Shown here: in pieces, positions 10,661 to 23,017 of the stretch
How positions within the stretch are numbered: position 1 is the first letter of the stretch
Layout: every line of letters starts with the position of its first letter
Source of the DNA: Cymbidium sinense
Lineage: Eukaryota; Streptophyta; Magnoliopsida; Asparagales; Orchidaceae
Direction of reading: 5' to 3'
NCBI GenBank assembly: GCA_021442155.1
Contig: CM038216.1
Span: 159,201,983-159,265,982, forward strand
Length of the DNA stretch: 64,000 nt
Program-made: the position numbers and the translations under genes
The notes under the pieces: model-generated
The model's input: the letters and a program-made list of their open reading frames with translations, nothing else
Database searches by the model: none
What the model was told of the DNA's origin: nothing

Positions 10661-12286
10661 CTAGGTAATTGAGGGAATTTGAAATTCAAACCTTAATTAC
10701 CCTCATTAAGCCATTTAATAATTATTTAAAATATTAAAAAGTAAATAATTAATGATTATTAATCATTTATTAACTATGAAATGATGAGGGAAATGATTAG
10801 GACCTCTTTCCTAATTGTTTTCCCAAATCTATTTCATTAAGAAAGGTAATTAACTCAAAATTTAATTAAGGGTTAATCAAGTAATTAATGGCCAAATTAA
10901 ATCAAATTAAAATGATAATTGCTTCAGATAACTTAAATTGAATTTATGGGTTCCTCTTTATGTGTTTAATAACATAAAGATCCTTAAGGAAATTATGATT
11001 AACCCATGGGTGTGGGAAAATCATATGAGTACTTAATTAGATTCTTTAATTTAATTAACACTTAATTATGGGCTTCATTGCATTAGGTCCCTAAGTGCAT
11101 TGCAATTTTAATTTCTCATTTGCATAATCATTGGAAGCTTATAATTAAATAATTAATTAAATCAAAGAAGCATAGGAAAGGGTAATTAAATGAATTTCTT
11201 AAAGATTCCAACTTAAACATATTAAATCATCAACGTGGGATGGGGTAAAAACAACAAATTTACTATTTATCCTCTTTGAGTTAAATGAATCAAATCCAAA
11301 ATAAAACTTCATAACAAGCTTTGGTTTTCCTTAAGTGATTCTATTCAACTTGCTTGTCTAAGGAATTAATGTAGTTTAATGAATTATGTGGAAATATTTA
11401 ATTATTCCTTTTCAAACATTATAAATTTGTCATTTGCAACATGTATTCATATTTTTTAAATCAAATAAATGAATATACAAATGTAAGTTACATTATACTT
11501 ATGATGATTCACATATTTTGCTTATTATGTAAAGTATTGTCCTATCTTTATAATTCATCTATGGGTTTATTTGAATGATAATTAGTATAATATGGACATC
11601 CAAAAAAGCTTTAAGTTAAAAACTCTTAGATTACCTGAATTAACATGTACTTGTACTATTCATTTGGATAGAATTTTTACATGTGTAAATAATTCAACCA
11701 AAATATAATATTTTCATGATTTTCATTCTTATAGTTGTGTGTAAATTCATATGTATTTAAGATAGCAAGTGTATAGTCTAGACTTCCCGAGAATATGAGG
11801 CCTTAAGTAGCCCTAACGAGGTCTCAGATTATCTCACTTCCTTGGTTTAAACAATTACACATACTTGCTTATATCTTTAATACATGTGTGTGTGTATTTA
11901 ACTGAATAATGAGGATCCCTCTTTTATATCAAAGCATATGCATTTATAATCATTTAAGTGTGCCAAAAACACATTCTATGTATAGGTACATTAAGTCTTA
12001 AGTCATATGCAAGCTATTAATGATGAAAAGGAATGGTGCATTTTCTATGTAATAGTAATTCAACTACATTAATCTTAGGATGCCTTTCATGTTGAATAGG
12101 ATTCTTTAAGATTAACCCAAATATATGATTAATATAAAACATTCAATAAATCATTCACTAAAATAAACCAAAATTGTAATAATACACTCTTTTGAAAATA
12201 ATTTAAGGTAGAGATGAAAGAGGTTAAGTCTCTTTTCTTCTCTTTATAACACTTAGTTGTTAGGCAAATATCAAATGAAACAAAGA

Positions 12287-12307
12287 ATATATATATATAT
12301 ATATATA
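12287..12307. repeat. (AT)n microsatellite
   Basis: About ten AT units within the LTR. Absent at the same place in the copy at 14378-17096. Confidence 0.95.
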
Positions 12308-12628
12308 CAAATTAAAATCCACCAATTCTCTAAGTAACTTGAAATGAAACCACCCTTCTATTTAACTTAAACAATCCAAAACTTTAGGCAATCATAATTC
12401 AAAAGACCTGGCTAGGACATACCACACTAAGCTAAGCACACACATTCGAATGCTAAGTCACCACTTCTAGCTTTAAGTGAGGATGGTGTTTCTAATGATG
12501 TTGTATTTTATTTTGTGATGTAATGTCTTTGGATGTTAGGATTGTGGTACATAGATTGGATGTTAGGCCATTGTTAGCCTACTATTATTTTCTACAGTGG
12601 ATTATGCTAATGGGGCCGCTAAAATAAA

Positions 12629-12636
12629 TATAAATG
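12629..12636 (+). promoter_or_regulatory. Candidate LTR TATA box
   Basis: TATAAATG. The same octamer stands at the matching place in the copies at 15213-15220, 43605-43612 (minus) and 46319-46326, within otherwise diverged sequence. If it is the LTR promoter, U3 is about 4.8 kb and R plus U5 about 1.7 kb. The copy at 51508-54881 has lost this region. Confidence 0.55.
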
Positions 12637-14376
12637 CTTCTACTTGCATGTTGCTTATGCCCCTAAGCATAATCCATGATTTACAGTGGGCTTGGTTACC
12701 CATGTGTATTAAGTCCAAAATATGAAATATAATTGGTTGGGATGTATGTATGTTTAGCTAACATCTATCTTGCAGGTGTAGTTAGATTTTACCTTTTCAT
12801 AAATATGTAATTTTTCAATAGGAATTATGATTAGTGCTATGAGGTTTAGGATGAGCAGTGGCTAGAAGTCATAGTCCTAGGAGGCCTTCTAAGGCCTTGG
12901 AGCATAATCAAATCAAAAGAAAGGAAAAAAGAATGAAGAAAAGAAAGATGAATGAAGAAAAGTAAGGAATGAAGACCCCCATAGCATCTAATTTAATTAT
13001 AAATTATAATATTCTTTTGTAATCTGGGTTGTATAAGGGTAGAGCTCGACTACCTAATTTTTTCTTTTCTAGGGTGTACGGTGGTACCCGGTCGCATTGG
13101 CCTTTTAGTCTTTTATAAAATATGTACATGTTTGATTATTATATTTAGATTGTGTAATAAAAATTGCTTCTTTTTCATAGTTTCTTAAACTTGATGTTTG
13201 AATGTGTGGCTGGATGTCGTAGGCTCTTAGGATAAAATTAATTTTTTTACCCTAATTAACAACTCATAACTAAATATTTAAAGCAACTAACAACTTCATT
13301 CTAAAGCCTAAGATATAATCAAGATAATTAAAAGATTTAGCAACTCTTTAGCTGAATGTTGAATGTCTAACATCATGCATATCATTATATTTCACTCTTG
13401 AATATGAAGGGTCTCCATTCTTATACTTTAGGGAATACTTGACCTATGAGAGCACCCCCTCATGGTGGAGAATACCCCCTCTCTCTCTGATTTGGCGAAT
13501 AATTCAGTTTCATCATGCATTTAGGCATAATTGTCCTAAGCCTTTGTCCAAAATATTATGTCAAAATGATATAAAATTTATAAAATTTTACATTTAAACT
13601 AAGTCATATACTCATGCAGTCATGATCTAGTCTCTTAGAGAGTGAGTTTAGGACTCTAATCTCTTTACAATTAACACCCTAACTATCTTGCAATTACATA
13701 AAGATCGGCCTACATAATTTTGAATCATAGGAGGTGTTAACTGGTGACCACTCTAAGCAGTTGTAAGACTAGAAGAGCTGGCCAAGTTTATCCTCTCTTG
13801 TGGTGGTAAACTCTTATGTCACCCTTCTGCTTAGATTTAGGTCAGGATTTTAGCTTGTGCTAAACAAGCCTAGATTTAGGATTCAAGGTTGCAAGTTTTC
13901 TTCGAGCTACAAGTAGAAATCCTCACCTCTTTGGCATTTCAATCTTATGTTGATGGATTATAATCCCTAACAATCTAAAAAAATTTTAACTCAAATTTAA
14001 CAAACTCTCTCTTTCAAACATATAAAGCCTCACCATAGGATAGATTAGAGTGCTCACTTTAATTAAGAGTTTTCTTAAGAAATTCTCATTTCCTAGGATG
14101 TAATTAACTATGGAAGCTTGCTTCCATAAAGAACTAAAGAACATGACATAAAATTAACCCTGCTTTATTTTTTTATATAAAGTAGGGGAAAGATCTCTGT
14201 ATATATGAAGACCCGTCTACCTTAGGAGTCCTTATTAGGTGATTAGGTCCATTGAAGGGTGATATTTTCATCTTTCGAGATTGTACATCATACCTCATTA
14301 TCATACCTGATCACTTCAATAAGTATCCCATAATATTTGTGTGGTGTCCACCCCACATTTGAAATAAAATACCACC

Positions 14377-14381
14377 ATTTA
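14377..14381. repeat. Putative target-site duplication of nested LTR, right
   Basis: ATTTA, matching 7778-7782. The following GGATAACAAG joins to the ATATGTATTTA at 7771-7782 to give the order seen uninterrupted at 11749-11770. Confidence 0.65.
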
Positions 14382-17096
14382 GGATAACAAGTATATAGTT
14401 TGGATATCCCAAGAACATGAGGCTTTAAGTAGCCCCAAGGAGGTCTTAGATTACCTTACTTCCTTGGTTTAACAATGACACGTACTTGCTTAAATCTCTA
14501 ATACATGTGTATGTATACTTAGCTAAAGAATGGAATCCTCCTTTTCTATCAAAAATATATACATTGACAATCATTTAAGCATATCAAAAATATATTGCAT
14601 GTATAGGTATTTAAGTTCAAAATCATATGCATGCTATTGATGTTGAAAAAGAGTGATGGAATGTTAGCCATGTGATAGTAATTCAATCTCATTAATCTTA
14701 AGATGGCTTTCATGATTGAATAAGACATTTTAAGATTAACTCAAATTTAGGATTAATAAAATATTTAATAAATCATTAACTAAAAGAAACCAAATTATAA
14801 CAACATGCTTTAGAAAGCAACTTATGATAGAGATGAATGAGGTTAAATCCCTTTCCTCTCTTTAAAATAATTAGATGTTAAGTAAGTATTAAGTGAAACA
14901 AAGAAAATACAAATTAAAATTCATCAATCCTCTTAATAACTTAAAATGAAACCACCCTTAATGTTTAACTTAAATAATTCCAAGCTTAGATGATCATAAT
15001 TCTAAAGCCTAGTAAGATATACCACATTAAGATTAAGAACACACATTAGAATACTAAATCACCACTTCTAGCTCTAAGTTAGGATGGTGTGGGTTGTGAT
15101 GTTGTGTTTTATTTTATGATGTAATATTTTAGACTGGATGTTAGGCCACTATTATCCTAATGATATTTTCTACAGGAGATTATGCTAAAGGGCTGCTAAA
15201 ATGATAAATGAATATAAATGCTTTTGCATGTAGGTTGATTATGCACCTTTGCATAATCTACATTAGGATTGGTAGACTTGGTTACCCATGTGCAAGGCAC
15301 TAAGTCTAATTTTATAGAATATAAATGCTTGGTTTGTATGGATGTTTAGCTAACATCTATTTTGCAGGTGTAGTTAGATTTCATTTTCCATAAATATGTA
15401 ATTTTGCAATAGGAATTAGGCTTAATGCTATGGGGTTTAGGATGAGCAGTGACTAGAAGGCAAAGACCTGAGAGGCCCTATGAAGTTTGGATCAAAACCA
15501 AAAGAAGGAGAAGAGAAGGAAAAGATGAAGAACAAAGTCCCTCATAGCATTCATTCAATGGTAATTTTAATATTCTTTTGTAATCCGGGTTGTATAAGGC
15601 TAGAGCTCAGCTATCTAATTTCTTTTATTTTTGGGGTGTACTATGGTGCCCAACTGCACCATCATTTTATTCTTTTATGAAATCCATGAAATCTTTGATT
15701 GTCATGTTTAGTTTGTACAATAGAAATGACATACTTTTCATAGGTTTCTTAAGCTTGATGTTTTGATGTGTGGCCTGGATGCTATAGGCTCTTTAGGATA
15801 AAATTAATTTTTCTACCCTCACTAATAACTCATAACTAAATTTTAAATATAACTCATAACCTCACTTTAAATCTTAGGTTATAATCAAGATAATTAAAAA
15901 TTTTAGCAACCTCTTTGTTGAATGATGTATGTTCTAACACCATGCATAACATCTTATTTCACTCTTGAATAGGGAGGGTCTCCACTCTTGCATGATAGGG
16001 GAATGCTTGACCTGTGAAGGCATCCCTTCTAGTGGAGAACACCTCCTCCCACTGATTTAGCCAATAACTTCATTTCATCATGCATTTAGGCATAATTGTC
16101 CCAAGCCTTTGTCTAAATGAATGTGTCAAAAATGATATAAAGATTTACAAAATTTTGCATTTAGTCTAAGTCATGTCTTCATGCTAGTCATGATCTAGTC
16201 TCTTAGGGAGTGAGTTTAAGACACTAGTTTCCCTTCCTAATTAAATAATAGCTTAGCTATCTTGCACTTACATAAGACCGACCTACATGAATTTGAAGCG
16301 TAGGAGGTGTTAGCTGGCGGCCACTCTAAGTGGTTGTAAGTCTAGAAGAGTCGGATGTGTTTATCCTCTCTTAGGGAAGTAAACCACTATGTCTCATTTC
16401 TTGCTTAGATTTAGGTTGTGCTCTTAGCTTATTCTAATGCATCCTAGATTTAGGATCTGAGGTTGCTTATTCTTTTCGAGCTATGAGTATAAGTCCTCAC
16501 CTCTTAGGCATCTCTACAATCTTGTGTTTATAGATTATAAGTCGTAGTATTCTAATAAAATTTCAACTCGAATAAAAATAAAATATCTCTTTCAAATATA
16601 TAAAGCCTCATTATAGGGTAAAATGGAACACTTACTAGGCTTCCTAGTATCATGAGTGCTCCTTACTTATCTTCTCTTGGAATCCAAAACAAGTCTTTCG
16701 AAATTGAACTCTCCCAATTAATTTTCAAAAATATAAAATCCTTTGATAGTCTAACCTTGAAATCTTTGGAGATATTTATTGACTATGTTAATCGAGTGTT
16801 TGCTTAAAAAATCTCATTTCCTAGGGTCTAATTAAGTATGAGAACTTGCTTCCATAGAGAACTAAATAACTCGGCATAAAATAAACCCTATTTTACTTTT
16901 TTATATAAAGTACGAGAAAGATCTCCGGTATATACGAAGACTCATCTGCCTTATGAGCCATTATTAGGTGATTAGGTCCATTGTAGGGTGATATTTTCAT
17001 CTTTTGAGATGGTACATCATACCTTAATGTCATACGTCAGTTCAATATATGTAAGATCGCATAGTGTCCACAATGACTCCAAATTAAAAAACACTA
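14378..17096 (+). mobile_element. Giant gypsy LTR, older copy, downstream half
   Basis: It starts TTTAGGATAACAAG, equivalent to 11757 onward in the inner LTR, and runs to AAAACACTA, equivalent to the ACCACCA end. It pairs with 4842-7782 to make one LTR split by the inner copy. It keeps the TATAAATG box (15213-15220), the GGTTGTATAAGGCTAGAGCT leader segment (from about 15587) and GTCATGATCTAGTCTCTTAG (about 16188). Neither a convincing target-site duplication nor a primer-binding site was found after 17096. Confidence 0.78.
15213..15220 (+). promoter_or_regulatory. Candidate LTR TATA box
   Basis: TATAAATG, in the same position relative to flanking LTR sequence as 12629-12636. Confidence 0.55.
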
Positions 17097-17780
17097 TAAT
17101 ACATATTGAAAGATTTGATTCTTCTTTGGATGCTAATTGGAATGTTTGTAGTTTGTAGAATATGCAAGGGTAAAGTGCTCAAGATGGTTTGGATTAATTT
17201 AACTCTACCCCCATAAGAAAGCAAATGGTTATCCCACGAGAGGAGTCTATCTTGAATTTTAGTGATAATATCATTGAAGTAGGACCTTTTAATTTTGCTT
17301 GTGAAGATGGTGTTGCTAAGATATTTGATAGGGAATTGAGTTACTTTAAGATCAATGTGCTTTTGTATCCATCTTGCATTGGTGTTATTAATTTTATTGC
17401 TAAGAAGATATGTGATTATTCTCTATAACAAAACCATACTTGTAGCTTTTTCAAAAGCTTTGATATATTATTGGATTTTCAAAACATCATAGATGAATTC
17501 CTCCTAAAAAATTCTAACAATTATAAATAAAATCTATCATGATGCATAACACTAAGTTGGGTCTCTAGGCATCAAGGTCAATGCTTAAGCTTCAAGTACT
17601 GGTGTTCAGGTGATATCCATTTTATCAAAACTTCTAGAAGTTAGTGCCTAAACTAGTGGTTGGGTGCCTAAAATATTATCTAGATGTCAAAGTGGGTGTG
17701 TGGGCTTTAGGTTATAATTATAAAGCATAAGCTTCTAGTTGAAGAACCCAACCTGCAAGTGCTGGAGCTTGAGCTTCATG
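17097..17780. other. Unassigned segment between gypsy LTR and copia element
   Basis: It contains a 67-codon open frame on the plus strand (17225-17428) starting MVIPREESIL. Its product is not recognised and has no visible signal peptide or domain. The rest has no clear feature. The copia insertion begins at 17781. Confidence 0.4.
17776..17780. repeat. Target-site duplication of copia element, left
   Basis: TCATG. The right flank at 27039-27043 reads TTATG, one base different. A 5-bp duplication is normal for Ty1/copia. Confidence 0.65.
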
Positions 17781-18048
17781 TGTGAGTCACTATAGCACCC
17801 AAGAGGAGGGATGAATTGGGCGATATTAAAAATTTTAAAAGTTAAATCTTAAATTTTAAGTTTTAATAGAAAATTAATTTTTGATTTTATAATGACAAGA
17901 TACAATTCTTAATGCAGCAAAAATAAAAATACAGTAAAGTAAAGAGACAATAGGCACATAATTTTTATGTGGTTTGGCCAAAACCCCAAAACCTACGTCA
18001 GCCTAGCCCCGGCTAGAATCCATTAAATGCAAAATAACTTACAAATAG

Positions 18049-18122
18049 TACTCTCCTATAATTGGGTGAGTACAACCCCTACAAAAATATGTACTCTCCT
18101 ACAAAGGGGCAAGTACAACCCC
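18049..18122. repeat. Short tandem repeat within copia LTR
   Basis: Two units of 33-44 bp, each starting GTACTCTCCTA and ending AGTACAACCCC. The 5' LTR keeps both in shortened form near 25169-25233. Confidence 0.6.
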
Positions 18123-19039
18123 AATATAAATTTTATAACACAAAAAGAAAAAAAATACAAAATAATAAATTTTGATAAAATAAACACAAATATACCAAGC
18201 TATCCAATTCAAAAAAAATGATCTCACAACTTAAAATTTTGGCAAGATAAAATGTTCACTTAATATTGATAAGAAATAATAAAATAAATATCTTAAAGTG
18301 ATCTTACCAAGATGTTTATGTTATTACAATTTGTAGACTAATATAAAAATGATTTCAAAATAAATTCACAATATTCTTTTGCATAATAAAATAAATTTCA
18401 GCAAGGAATAATTTATTTTATTTTAACCAAAAAGATTCTTTCAATTAATGCTAATGATCACAAAATACTTAAATAAAATGAGTATATGATAGATCTAAGT
18501 AGGCTAGTAAGCTTTTAATTAAAAGAGAGATCTAGCAAATATGAAAATAATTTCAGCACAATAATTTAATTTAAAATGCTTAAAATATACTTCTAAAATA
18601 GATCTAAGAATAAATGATCTTTCAAAATAAGACTAATGAAGAAATATTTCAAGAAACCAAAAGAAATTTTGTAGGAAGTTAAAATTTTAATTTCAAGTTG
18701 AAATAGATCCAATATCACAAGAGTTTTTTAAAAAAATGATTGAGAAACTTTGATGTGAAAAGCAACAAAGACTAATCCACCAAAAGTATAAATTGGAAAG
18801 AATAAATAGATGGTGAAAATAGCATGAACAACAAAAAAAAAAAGGATTAAGATCAAGAAAACAAACTCAAGTAATTTGAGAAAGCTTGCTTAGTTGAAGA
18901 TGTTGAAGCTTCCAAACCAAGGATTTGATCTTGCAATATTTGGAGAACACTTGGAAGGAAAATCTAGGAAATTTTCTCTTAGATTTGTTGGAGGGATTTT
19001 GAATTTGAATAAGGAATGCTTTCATGAAGAGAATGAGGG

Positions 19040-19049
19040 CTATTTATAG
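19040..19049 (-). promoter_or_regulatory. Copia LTR TATA box (3' LTR)
   Basis: Minus strand CCTATAAATAGC, a textbook plant TATA box. It is conserved at 26155-26164 in the 5' LTR and marks the U3/R border region. Confidence 0.75.
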
Positions 19050-19958
19050 GCAAGAAGGTCATTTTGAATTATTTCAAAAAATATATTATTCTAACATTAT
19101 TTTATTATATAATAATTAATATTCAATAAAACTATAATTTATATTAAATAAATATTAAATTCAAGCAGACAAAATTCAGCTATTCACATGGGCAAGTCAA
19201 AAATAATCAAATATGGCTCTTAATATATTCAAAGCATGTAGCATGCATTCGTTATTAAAATCAGCTAATGTTTGAAAAGTCATAATAAATTCAATTTTAA
19301 TCAAACGTAGATCATGTAACCTATCAAATTAAAGGAAAAAATCTAAGGAATCCATTGGAGATGAAATGATATATAAATTTCTTGATTATAAAATGACTTT
19401 GGCTAAAATACAAAATTCCACATATTTTTGTTAATTTTGAAATATGACATTTAAATATTATGATATAATTTATATATAATCATACATATGTTAGTTATCA
19501 TATAACCTTCAAATTAAATTAAAATATTTAATTATATTAAGTAAATAAAATAATTACACTTAATAGTCATAATTTATTATCATTTATTATTTTGACAATT
19601 CAAATGATATGTATGAAACATATAATTGAATGTTAATTAGATAGAGATTTATATAAATTAACCTCATTAAAATAATATGTTAAGTTGTGAGCAAATTAAT
19701 TCATGCTAATGAACTCATAAGAATTTCTAAGATAGTTATAAATGCATATAACCTAAAATATTATATCTTGAGCTTTACATTATCCATTTTGATCTATCTT
19801 TCATTCTTCTATTCTTGCAATTTCTCAAACATATTGTGAGATGTATTGATATGTAATTAGCAATTAATATATCTAAAACACATAAAAACATTCATTAGAA
19901 CATCCAAGTATTTATTTGTTATCATCAAAATTGATCGGATTGAACATGAGGCCCAACA

Positions 19959-19972
19959 ATCTCCCCCTTTTT
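19959..19972 (-). promoter_or_regulatory. Copia polypurine tract
   Basis: Minus strand AAAAAGGGGGAGAT immediately before the 3' LTR, the primer site for plus-strand DNA synthesis. Further G-runs after a TTGTCAAAATG-type segment occur near 20090-20160 (minus-strand AAGGGGAGC and AATGGGGAGAAG). Such multiple PPT-like copies are typical of Sireviruses. Confidence 0.85.
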
Positions 19973-20189
19973 GATGATGACAAACTAATGTTGGGTATTG
20001 ATTTTGATGAAGGTGCAAATTGACCTTTTATCATAGTTTTTTTAAAAAATTTCTTCTAAAAAAATTTATACACAAGAGATGAATAATGTTGCTCCCCTTA
20101 AATGTATGCATGAAATAGACTTAATACTAACCAACATTTTACTCTTCTCCCCATTTTGACAACATCAAAAAGTGAGAACAAAGTACATA

Positions 20190-20910
20190 TAATTTTAAAT
20201 ATTAGGATCTAACATTCCAAGCATGTGTCTTAATGTACAAAAATGTTCTTCTAGTAATGGTTTTGTAAAAATATCTGCAATTTGTAAATTAGTACTAATG
20301 AAATTAATATTAACATCACCTTTCAAAACATGATCCCTAATAAAATGATGTCTAATTTCTATATGCTTGGTTCATGAGTGCTGGATAGGATTTTGGGTCA
20401 AACTAATAGCACTAGTATTGTCATACTTAACTAGAATGTGATCTTGCTTTGTACCAAATCTTTTAATTGTTGCTTTAATCAAAGGACCTAGCAAATAACA
20501 CAATACAACTATATTTACCTCAAAAGTGGATAAAGCTACATAATTTTATTTCCTGGATGACCAAGATACAAGCGATGATCCTAAAAATTGGCATGTGCCT
20601 GATGTGTTTTTTCTATCTACTTTGCATCAAAATCAGCATCATAATAAGCAACCAAATCACATGATAAAGAATTTTTAGGATACCATAAATCTAACCTAGT
20701 AGTGCCTATTAAATACCGAAAGATACGCTTGACTACTATTAAATGAGATTCTTTCAGGTTGGCTTGAAGACGAGCACACAAACAAACAACAAACATAATA
20801 TCAGGCCTACTAGTAGCAAGGTATAAAAGTGAACCTATCATACTCCTATAAAGTTTTTGATCAACACATTTTCCTAATTCATCTAAATCCAATTTTGTAG
20901 ATGGGCTCAT
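20190..20910 (-). pseudogene. Copia RNase H domain and RT connection, broken
   Basis: The upper part is an open stretch (20617-20910) with YRSMIGSLLYLATSRPDIMF and YLIGTTRLDLWYP, ending in AYYDADFDAK, the first RNase H strand with its catalytic D. A stop follows. Remnants of the rest appear in shifted frames: ALSTFE, YDNTSAISLTQNP, KHIEIRHHFIRDHV and ADIFTKPL (about 20220-20560). This order is the normal copia RNase H. The domain would degrade the RNA template. At least three frame changes break it. Confidence 0.87.
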
Positions 20911-21907
20911 AGAGTTTTACTAGATTTAAATCTTTTCATGTCAAACCTCTCAAGCAATTCATTTGTGTACTTAGTTTGATAGATGAATGTGTCATTTTCT
21001 TGTTCCTTCACTTGAAGACCTAAGAAAAAATTAAGTTCTCCCATCATACTCATTTCAAACTCTTTAGACATCAAAGATGAGAACTCATGGCACAAAGATT
21101 CATTTGTACTTCCAAATAATATATCATCTACATACACCTGTACAATAATCAATTCATCATCTATGCTCTTAAGGAATAAGGTGGTATCTACTCTACCATT
21201 TCTAAATCCATGATCTATCAAAAGTTACTTAACCTGTCATACCAAGCATGAGGAGCCTATTTTAAACCATATAAGGCTTTCTTTAATTTATACACATGAT
21301 TTGGACAATCAAGGCTCTCAAATCCAGGTGGTTGCTTTACAAATACATCTTGGTCAATAAATCCATTCAAAAATGCACTCTTGACATCCATTTGAAAAAG
21401 TTTAAAATCCCTAAAATAAGCATAAGCAAGGAGTAACCTAATAGCTTCTAGTCTTGCTATGGGTGCAAAAGATTCTTCAAAATCTATACCTTCAACTTGT
21501 GTGTACCCTTGTGCAACTAACCTAGCTTTATTTCTAACAATACAACCTGAATCATCTAGCTTATTCCTAAAGACCCATTTTGTTCCAATGACATTTTGAT
21601 CTTGGGGTCTTGGGACTAATTCCCAAATATTATTTCTTACAAATTGATTCAACTCCTTTTCCATAGAAATAATCCAAAAATTATCTTTTAATGCTTCTTC
21701 TAAATTTTTAGGTTCAACCTCATATAAAAATATTGAATGATCTACAACCTCTCTACTATGTCTTCTGGTCATAACTCCTTTTGAAGGATCTCCTATAATT
21801 AGTTCTTTTGGATGATTTTTATTATATTTCCATTCTTTAGGCAATGAATCATCCAGATTATCTTCTAAAGATATTTTCTTAAAATTATCAATATCTTCAT
21901 CAATCAC
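20907..21907 (-). pseudogene. Copia reverse transcriptase, broken
   Basis: Two open stretches cover most of the domain. The upstream one (21257-21907) has [51 protein letters not shown] and KQPPGFE, ending at [11 protein letters not shown]. The downstream one (20907-21221) has VQVYVDDILFGSTN with the catalytic YVDD pair, MSMMGELNFFLGLQV and KYTNELLERFDM. A gap of about 35 bp with a stop separates them, so the chain is interrupted just after ALYGLK. The motif wording is that of the Sirevirus lineage. All three catalytic aspartates are still encoded. Confidence 0.92.
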
Positions 21908-21919
21908 TTCATTTCTAAT

Positions 21920-22830
21920 GGGATCAATAAAATTTCATCGAAAATAACACATATTGATTCTTCTACAATCATTTTTCTCTTATTGAAAACTCTATAAGCT
22001 CTACTAGAAAGAGAGTATCCTAAGAAAATACCATCATTTGGTTTGCAATCAAACTTACCTAAATGCTCTTTTCCATTATTCAAAATAAACCATTTACATC
22101 CAAATACATGAAAGTGTTCAATCTTAGGCTTCTTTCCAAAAAAAACAATTCATAGGGTGTCTTCTTCAAAATTGGTCTAAAATAAATCCTATTCATCACA
22201 TAACATGTAGTATTTACTGCTTATGCCCAAAAATATTTTGGCAATTTATACTCATCAAGCATAGATCTACTTAATTCAATTAATATTCTATTTTTTTCTC
22301 TCTACTACTCCATTTTGTTGGGGAGTTCTAGGTGTAGAAAATTATGTCTAATCCCATGTTCATCACAATAATCCTCAAATAATTTATTTTCAAATTTGCC
22401 ACCATGATCAGTTTGAACCCTATTAATCATTAGGCCTTGTTCTCTTTGAATATATTTATAAAACTTTCTAAACTCACCAAAAAACATCATCCTTGTAAGT
22501 TACAACAAAACCCAAGTATATCTAGAGAAATCATCAACAATCATAAAACCATAATTTTTTCCAGCTAGTGGTGCTAATTGGACCAAATAAATCCATGTGC
22601 AATAATTCTAAAGGTCTAGTAGAAACAATATTTTTACTTTTAAATGAGCTTCTAGAATGCTTACCATGAATACATGCATCACAAACATAGTTTGAATGAA
22701 AATTTAATTTAGGCAATCCAACTACTAAATCAAGTTTGGCAATTTTATTAAGTGTGTGTATGTTAATATGACATAGTATAAGCCATAACCATATATCATC
22801 ATGAGTGCTTTTAAAACAAAAGTAAATTCA
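21920..22830 (-). pseudogene. Copia integrase, broken
   Basis: From N to C: a zinc-binding/pre-integrase segment (22534-22716) with CDACIHGKHSRSSF and LELLHMDLFGP, a catalytic-core piece (22305-22490) with VQTDHGGKFENKLF, EHGIRHNF and a decayed L-P-N-K-M-E in place of the usual P-Q-Q-N-G-V-x-E, and a C-terminal piece (about 21930-22110) with GKFDCKPNDGIFLGYS, AYRVFNKR and ESI. The enzyme would join element DNA into the host chromosome. Stops and frameshifts separate all pieces. Confidence 0.86.
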
Positions 22831-23017
22831 AATTCACATCATGAAAGCTATCTAAATCAATGACATAAATATTTTTATATCTTTGTCCTACACAAAACAT
22901 TTTCATTATTTTTATAATGCAATATGATGCATGGAATACTACATTCAAACCTTTATCACATAATTGACTAATAGAAATTAAATTATGTTTTAATCCTTCT
23001 ACTAGAAAACTTTCTAT

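Larger units (their letters stand above)
7783..14377 (+). mobile_element. Giant solo LTR (about 6.6 kb), Tat/Ogre-like gypsy
   Basis: A complete LTR from TGTTGACTTCAC to ACCACCA with no internal region. It contains the TTGACC array (about 7985-9330), a GC-richer module (about 9361-10660), an AT-rich part, a boundary at 11760/11761 that is intact here but interrupted in the outer LTR, a TATAAATG box (12629-12636) and a transcribed-looking leader with GGTTGTATAAGGGTAGAGCT (from about 13027). It lies inside another LTR of the same family with ATTTA on both sides, so it is best read as a solo LTR left after recombination of a full element. LTRs of several kb are known for Ogre elements. Confidence 0.78.
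17781..19958 (-). repeat. Copia 3' LTR
   Basis: 2178 bp. On the plus strand it begins TGTGAGTCACTATAGCACCC and ends GCCCAACA, so on the minus strand it starts TGTTGGGC and ends with CA. It matches the 5' LTR along its whole length but is 59 bp longer, mostly through many small indels. It contains a TATA box at 19040-19049 and a short internal repeat of GTACTCTCCTA...AGTACAACCCC units (about 18049-18122). Confidence 0.93.

Noticed and set aside
4842..17096. Simple tandem duplication of LTR halves by unequal exchange
   Set aside because: The break points coincide with LTR termini and an ATTTA duplication, and the two outer halves join cleanly. A nested insertion explains this with fewer steps.
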